Assembly: GCF_008386565.1 (NCBI RefSeq)
Contig: NZ_VUKA01000016.1
Location: forward strand, 1 to 48,242
Direction of reading: 5' to 3'
Source: Teichococcus oryzae
GTDB lineage: Bacteria; Pseudomonadota; Alphaproteobacteria; Acetobacterales; Acetobacteraceae
Length of the DNA: 48,242 bases
The notes beneath the pieces are model-generated. The model had not been told where the DNA came from, did no database searches, and saw only the letters and a list, made by a program, of their open reading frames with translations. Shown here in pieces: positions 44,989-48,242 of the stretch (the first letter of the stretch is position 1; the number at the start of each line of letters is the position of its first letter). The translations under genes and the position numbers were made by a program.

Positions 44989-45572
44989 ACGGTCCTTGCC
45001 TGGAGCGCAGCGCCGAGCGCGACGCCGCCCTGCGGGCCATGCTGCCCCATGTGCCGGCCCTGGGATGGAGCGAATCCGCCCTGCGCGCCGGGTTGCGCGA
45101 CATCGGCGCCGATGCCGAATCGGCGGCCTGGCTGTTTCCCCGCGGACCGGCCGGCATGGCCGAGGCCTGGAGCGACCTGGCCGACCGCGACATGACGGCC
45201 GAGGCCGCCGGTGAGGGGCTGCATGAGCTGCGCGTGCCGGCGCGGATCCGGACCCTGGTGGCGATCCGCCTGCAAGGGCAGGCGGCGCACAGGGAGGCGG
45301 TGCGCCGCGCCCTCGCCATCCTTGCCTTGCCCTGGAACTACGCCGCCGCCGTCCGTGCCACGGCGCGCACCGTGGACGCGATGTGGCAGGCGGCGGGTGA
45401 TGCCTCGACCGACATCTCGTTCTATACGCGGCGGGCCACCCTGGCAGGCGTCTACGGCGCGACCCTGGGCTATTGGCTGCGGAACCCGGACCCGGAAGCG
45501 GTGCTGTCCTTCCTGGACCGGCGGCTGGCCGATGTGGCGCGGCTCCAGCGGCCACGGCGCAAGGCCGCCTGA
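44985..45572 (+). CDS. COQ9-family protein (ubiquinone biosynthesis)
   Basis: A 195-residue all-helical protein resembling COQ9, a lipid-binding accessory factor that helps COQ7 hydroxylation in ubiquinone synthesis. The family pattern is clear in MWQAAGDASTDISFYTRRA, TLAGVYGATLGYWLRNPDP and LDRRLADVARL. The GTG start at 44985 overlaps the def stop by four bases. COQ9 homologues are typical of alphaproteobacteria and mitochondria, which supports the taxonomic placement. Confidence 0.88.
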   Translation: MNGPCLERSAERDAALRAMLPHVPALGWSESALRAGLRDIGADAESAAWLFPRGPAGMAEAWSDLADRDMTAEAAGEGLHELRVPARIRTLVAIRLQGQAAHREAVRRALAILALPWNYAAAVRATARTVDAMWQAAGDASTDISFYTRRATLAGVYGATLGYWLRNPDPEAVLSFLDRRLADVARLQRPRRKAA

Positions 45573-45667
45573 CGCGGGCAGGGCGGACCGGCTGAGAAAG
45601 CGGTGGACAAGCCCGGCGGTGCGCGGCACAGGCCCGGGCTTGGCTCCCCTTGTTCAGGATCCCCCGC

Positions 45668-46162
45668 GTGACCGACACCAATTCCGCGCCGCTGGTCGGC
45701 ATCATCATGGGCAGCCGCTCCGACTGGGAAACCATGCGGCACGCGGCGGAAACCCTGGAAAAGCTGGGCGTCCCGCACGAGACGCGGGTGGTGTCGGCGC
45801 ACCGCACCCCGCAGCGCCTTTATGACTACGCGCATTCGGCAGCCGGACGCGGGCTGCGCGCCATTATCGCCGGGGCGGGGGGCGCGGCCCATCTGCCGGG
45901 CATGGCCGCGGCGATGACCCGCCTGCCCGTGCTTGGCGTGCCGGTAGAAAGCCACGCGCTGAAGGGCATGGACAGCCTGTTGTCCATTGTTCAGATGCCG
46001 GCTGGCGTGCCGGTGGGCACGTTGGCCATTGGCCGGGCGGGCGCGGTGAACGCCGCGCTGCTGGCCGCCGCCATGTTGGCCACCACCGATGCTGGGCTGG
46101 CGGAGCGACTCGATGCCTTCCGCGCCGCCCAGACCGAGTCCGTGGCGGAGTCCCCGGAATGA
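45668..46162 (+). CDS. purE: N5-carboxyaminoimidazole ribonucleotide mutase
   Basis: A 164-residue class I PurE of purine synthesis, converting N5-CAIR to CAIR. It carries [18 protein letters not shown], the catalytic histidine region [30 protein letters not shown] and [21 protein letters not shown] chose the GTG at 45668 because the family domain begins six residues later and AGGA lies upstream; a TTG at 45650 is possible. Its stop overlaps the purK start (ATGA). Confidence 0.95.
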   Translation: MTDTNSAPLVGIIMGSRSDWETMRHAAETLEKLGVPHETRVVSAHRTPQRLYDYAHSAAGRGLRAIIAGAGGAAHLPGMAAAMTRLPVLGVPVESHALKGMDSLLSIVQMPAGVPVGTLAIGRAGAVNAALLAAAMLATTDAGLAERLDAFRAAQTESVAESPE

Positions 46163-47280
46163 GCGCGCCCCTGCCGCCCAACAGCACCATCGGCATCCTC
46201 GGCGGCGGGCAGCTTGGCCGCATGTCGGCCCTGGCCGCCGCCGAGCTGGGCTATCGCTGCCATGTCTATGCGCCCGACGCCGACTCGCCAGGAATGCAGG
46301 TCGCCGCGGCGAGCACGGTCGCCGGCTATGAGGACGCGGCGGCCCTGGCCGCCTTTGCCGCTGCCGTCGACGTGGTCACTTTCGAGTTCGAGAACGTTCC
46401 CGCCCGCACGCTGGAGATCCTGTCTCCACTTGTGCCCTGCCGGCCCGGGATGAAGGCGTTGTCGGTGTGCCAGGACCGCCTTCAGGAAAAGGCCTTCCTG
46501 GAAGCAGCCGGCGTGCCGGTGGCGCCCTGGGCGCCGGTGACCTCCGAATCGGAATTGCAGGCCGCCCTGGCGCGGATCGGCCTGCCGGCGGTGCTGAAGA
46601 CCACGCGGCTCGGCTATGACGGGCGCGGCCAGGCCGTGCTGCGCAGCGCTGACGATGCCGCCGCCGCCTTCGCCCGGCTGGAGCCGAAGCCGCTGATCCT
46701 GGAAGCCTTTGTGCCCTTCACGCAGGAAATCTCGGCGGTGGCGGCACGCGGGGCGGATGGCGCGACGGCCGTTTATGACGCGGTGGAGAATCGCCACCAC
46801 CACCACATCCTCGACCTGTCCTTCGCTCCGGCGCGCGTGCCGCCGGCCGTGGCCGAGGCGGCGCGTGGCCATGCCGCCCGCGTCGCGGCCGAGCTGGAGC
46901 TGGTAGGTGTGCTGGCCGTGGAATTCTTCCTGCTGCCGGACGGCACGCTGCTGGGCAACGAGATCGCGCCGCGGCCGCACAATTCCGGCCATTGGACGCA
47001 GGATGCCTGTCAATCGAGCCAGTTCCATCAGCACATCCGCGCCGTGGCCGGGCTGCCGCTCGGCAGCGCCGCGCGGCATTCGGATTCGGTGATGCGCAAC
47101 CTTGTCGGGCCAGAGGGCATGGCGAAGCTTCCCGCCGCTCAGGCCAATCCCGAGGTCTCGGTTCACCTTTACGGCAAGGCCGAAGCCCGGCCGGGGCGGA
47201 AGATGGGACATCTCAACAGGTTGTTCCCCAGGGGCGCGCTGGAACGTGCGGTTGAGGAAGATCTACTCTCGGACCTGTGA
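46159..47280 (+). CDS. purK: 5-(carboxyamino)imidazole ribonucleotide synthase
   Basis: A 373-residue ATP-grasp ligase making N5-CAIR from AIR, bicarbonate and ATP, the substrate for Pur[21 protein letters not shown] opens the N-terminal domain, EFENVP follows, [16 protein letters not shown] is the ATP-grasp region, and the C-terminal [18 protein letters not shown] is the family signature. Overlap with purE shows a coupled two-gene operon. Confidence 0.97.
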   Translation: MSAPLPPNSTIGILGGGQLGRMSALAAAELGYRCHVYAPDADSPGMQVAAASTVAGYEDAAALAAFAAAVDVVTFEFENVPARTLEILSPLVPCRPGMKALSVCQDRLQEKAFLEAAGVPVAPWAPVTSESELQAALARIGLPAVLKTTRLGYDGRGQAVLRSADDAAAAFARLEPKPLILEAFVPFTQEISAVAARGADGATAVYDAVENRHHHHILDLSFAPARVPPAVAEAARGHAARVAAELELVGVLAVEFFLLPDGTLLGNEIAPRPHNSGHWTQDACQSSQFHQHIRAVAGLPLGSAARHSDSVMRNLVGPEGMAKLPAAQANPEVSVHLYGKAEARPGRKMGHLNRLFPRGALERAVEEDLLSDL

Positions 47281-47454
47281 CCAGAATGCCAGGGTGCCCT
47301 GTTGCGCGGATGTCACAGAGGGCTGCAATCACTCCAGCCCATGCTGCACTGTTGCGAACAGAATGCTAGGTGATGAACACGCAGCGCCACGAACCAAGAC
47401 GACTTCGGGGATGAGCGCGGCGAGCATGCCTCTGGTGGATCGAGGAGAATTCTA

Positions 47455-48242
47455 ATGAGCCTCAAGAAGGCGCTTCTGGCCGCGACGATGATGTCGCTGC
47501 CGCTCGCGGCCCACGCACAGCAGCCGGTGACCGGCGTGTATCTCGGCGCTGGCGCGGGCTATAACTACCTGCAGGACTCTGACACCAACTACGGCCCCGG
47601 CCGTGGCGTGCAGAGCACCGAGTTCGATCATGGATTCGGCGGCGTCCTGAGCCTGGGCTATGGCTTCGGCAACGGCCTGCGCGCCGAGGTCGAGGGCAAC
47701 TACCGCCAGAACGAAGTCGATTCGATCGGCAACCTGCCGGGCATCGGCGGCACCGTTCGTTCCTACGGCGCGATGGTCAACGCCCTGTACGACTTCAACC
47801 TCGGCCTGCCCGTGGTTCCGTATGTCGGCGCTGGCGTCGGTTATGTGTGGCACGACTACGACACCGTTCGCAGCCGTGGCACCCCGGCCAATGCCGGCAT
47901 CAACAGCGTGACGATCGACGACGACGACGGCCAGTTCGCCTATCAGGGCATCGCTGGTCTCGCCTTCCCGATCGCCGCCGTGCCGGGCCTGGCGATCACC
48001 GCCGAGTACCGCTTCCTCGGCACGCTGCAGCCGGAGTTCACCGCGGTGACCCGCGGCCCGACCGGCGCCGCGATCCGCAGCAAGGCGGAGACGGACAACT
48101 ACAACCACTCCGCCTTCATCGGCATCCGCTATGCCTTCAACCAGCCGGTTCCGCCTGCTCCGGTTCCGGTTGCTCCGGCCCCGGCCGCGGCGCCGGCTCC
48201 GGCGCGCACCTACCTGGTGTTCTTCGACTTCGACCGCGCCGA
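47455..48242 (+). CDS. OmpA-family outer-membrane protein, 3' end outside window
   Basis: An open frame from the ATG at 47455 (CGAGGAG eight bases upstream) to the right edge, 262 codons seen. A signal peptide (MSLKKALLAATMMSLPLAAH, cleavage near AHAQ) precedes an eight-stranded barrel of about 195 residues (GVYLGAGAGYNYLQD, GVLSLGYGFGNGLRAEVEGN, YVGAGVGYVWHDYDT, FIGIRYAF). Then comes a Pro/Ala/Val linker (NQPVPPAPVPVAPAP) and the first strand of the OmpA-like peptidoglycan-binding domain (YLVFFDFDRA). It should anchor outer membrane to cell wall. The 174-base gap to purK must hold its promoter; I could not identify it. Confidence 0.93.
   Translation, partial: MSLKKALLAATMMSLPLAAHAQQPVTGVYLGAGAGYNYLQDSDTNYGPGRGVQSTEFDHGFGGVLSLGYGFGNGLRAEVEGNYRQNEVDSIGNLPGIGGTVRSYGAMVNALYDFNLGLPVVPYVGAGVGYVWHDYDTVRSRGTPANAGINSVTIDDDDGQFAYQGIAGLAFPIAAVPGLAITAEYRFLGTLQPEFTAVTRGPTGAAIRSKAETDNYNHSAFIGIRYAFNQPVPPAPVPVAPAPAAAPAPARTYLVFFDFDRA

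Noticed and set aside
48130-48200. Repeated CCGGTTCCGG/GCTCCGGTTCC-like units near the right edge
   Set aside because: These encode the Pro/Val/Ala linker of the OmpA-family protein rather than a repeat array or CRISPR.

Overview
The window is GC-rich (roughly 70 % by eye), densely packed bacterial chromosome. The block murA-hisG-hisD-infA-maf-rng-yacG, a COQ9-family gene, an alphaproteobacterial-type S21 gene, HWE-kinase and FbpB-type genes point to an alphaproteobacterium, most likely Acetobacteraceae (Roseomonas-like). That placement is inferred from gene content and composition, not from a database search. No phage, integrase, complete insertion sequence or CRISPR array was seen.

Layout. 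1-1421: the 5' part of a membrane-anchored Ala/Pro-rich protein on the minus strand, running off the left edge. 1968-8056 (minus): a tightly overlapped operon of an FbpA-like binding protein, a fused double permease, an ABC ATPase, a family III CoA-transferase and a CitE-like lyase, with a divergent GntR/FCD regulator at 8198 and a perfect palindrome between them. 8882-9262: a rhodanese. 9722-13305: a KaiC-like double RecA ATPase with a TGATG junction to a hybrid histidine kinase, then a NIPSNAP-like gene and tRNA-Phe. 14275-20466 (minus): a housekeeping block (dcd, murA, hisG, hisD, infA, maf, a short RNase E/G, yacG), preceded by tRNA-Thr and a 55-residue small protein. 21038-23547: a hydrolase and a ThDP enzyme. 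23697-27232: ligD-ku, the bacterial non-homologous end-joining pair. 27263-29467: divergent pobA/pobR. 29568-32975: a glycosyltransferase, a small membrane protein and an orphan oligopeptide-type binding protein. 33048-34736: an orphan protein with one membrane segment and a C-terminal SH3b domain. 34746-35608: an unusually AT-rich gap holding what looks like the C-terminal remnant of an MBOAT O-acyltransferase. 35609-39538: an HWE sensor kinase, an MFS exporter and a DUF3072 protein. 39559-43823 (minus): an RND efflux pump and its adaptor. Then rpsU, def-COQ9, purE-purK, and the start of an OmpA-family gene running off the right edge.

How the genes work together. The first operon looks like a self-contained uptake, CoA-activation and C-C-cleavage route for an unidentified organic acid under local GntR control. 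The KaiC-like/hybrid-kinase pair looks like a signalling unit detached from kaiA and kaiB. LigD and Ku form a complete two-protein repair system. PobA/PobR handle 4-hydroxybenzoate. Many convergent gene pairs are separated by near-perfect GC-rich hairpins without a T tract. Starts were chosen from Shine-Dalgarno sequences, overlaps and family N-termini, and several differ from the longest open frame.
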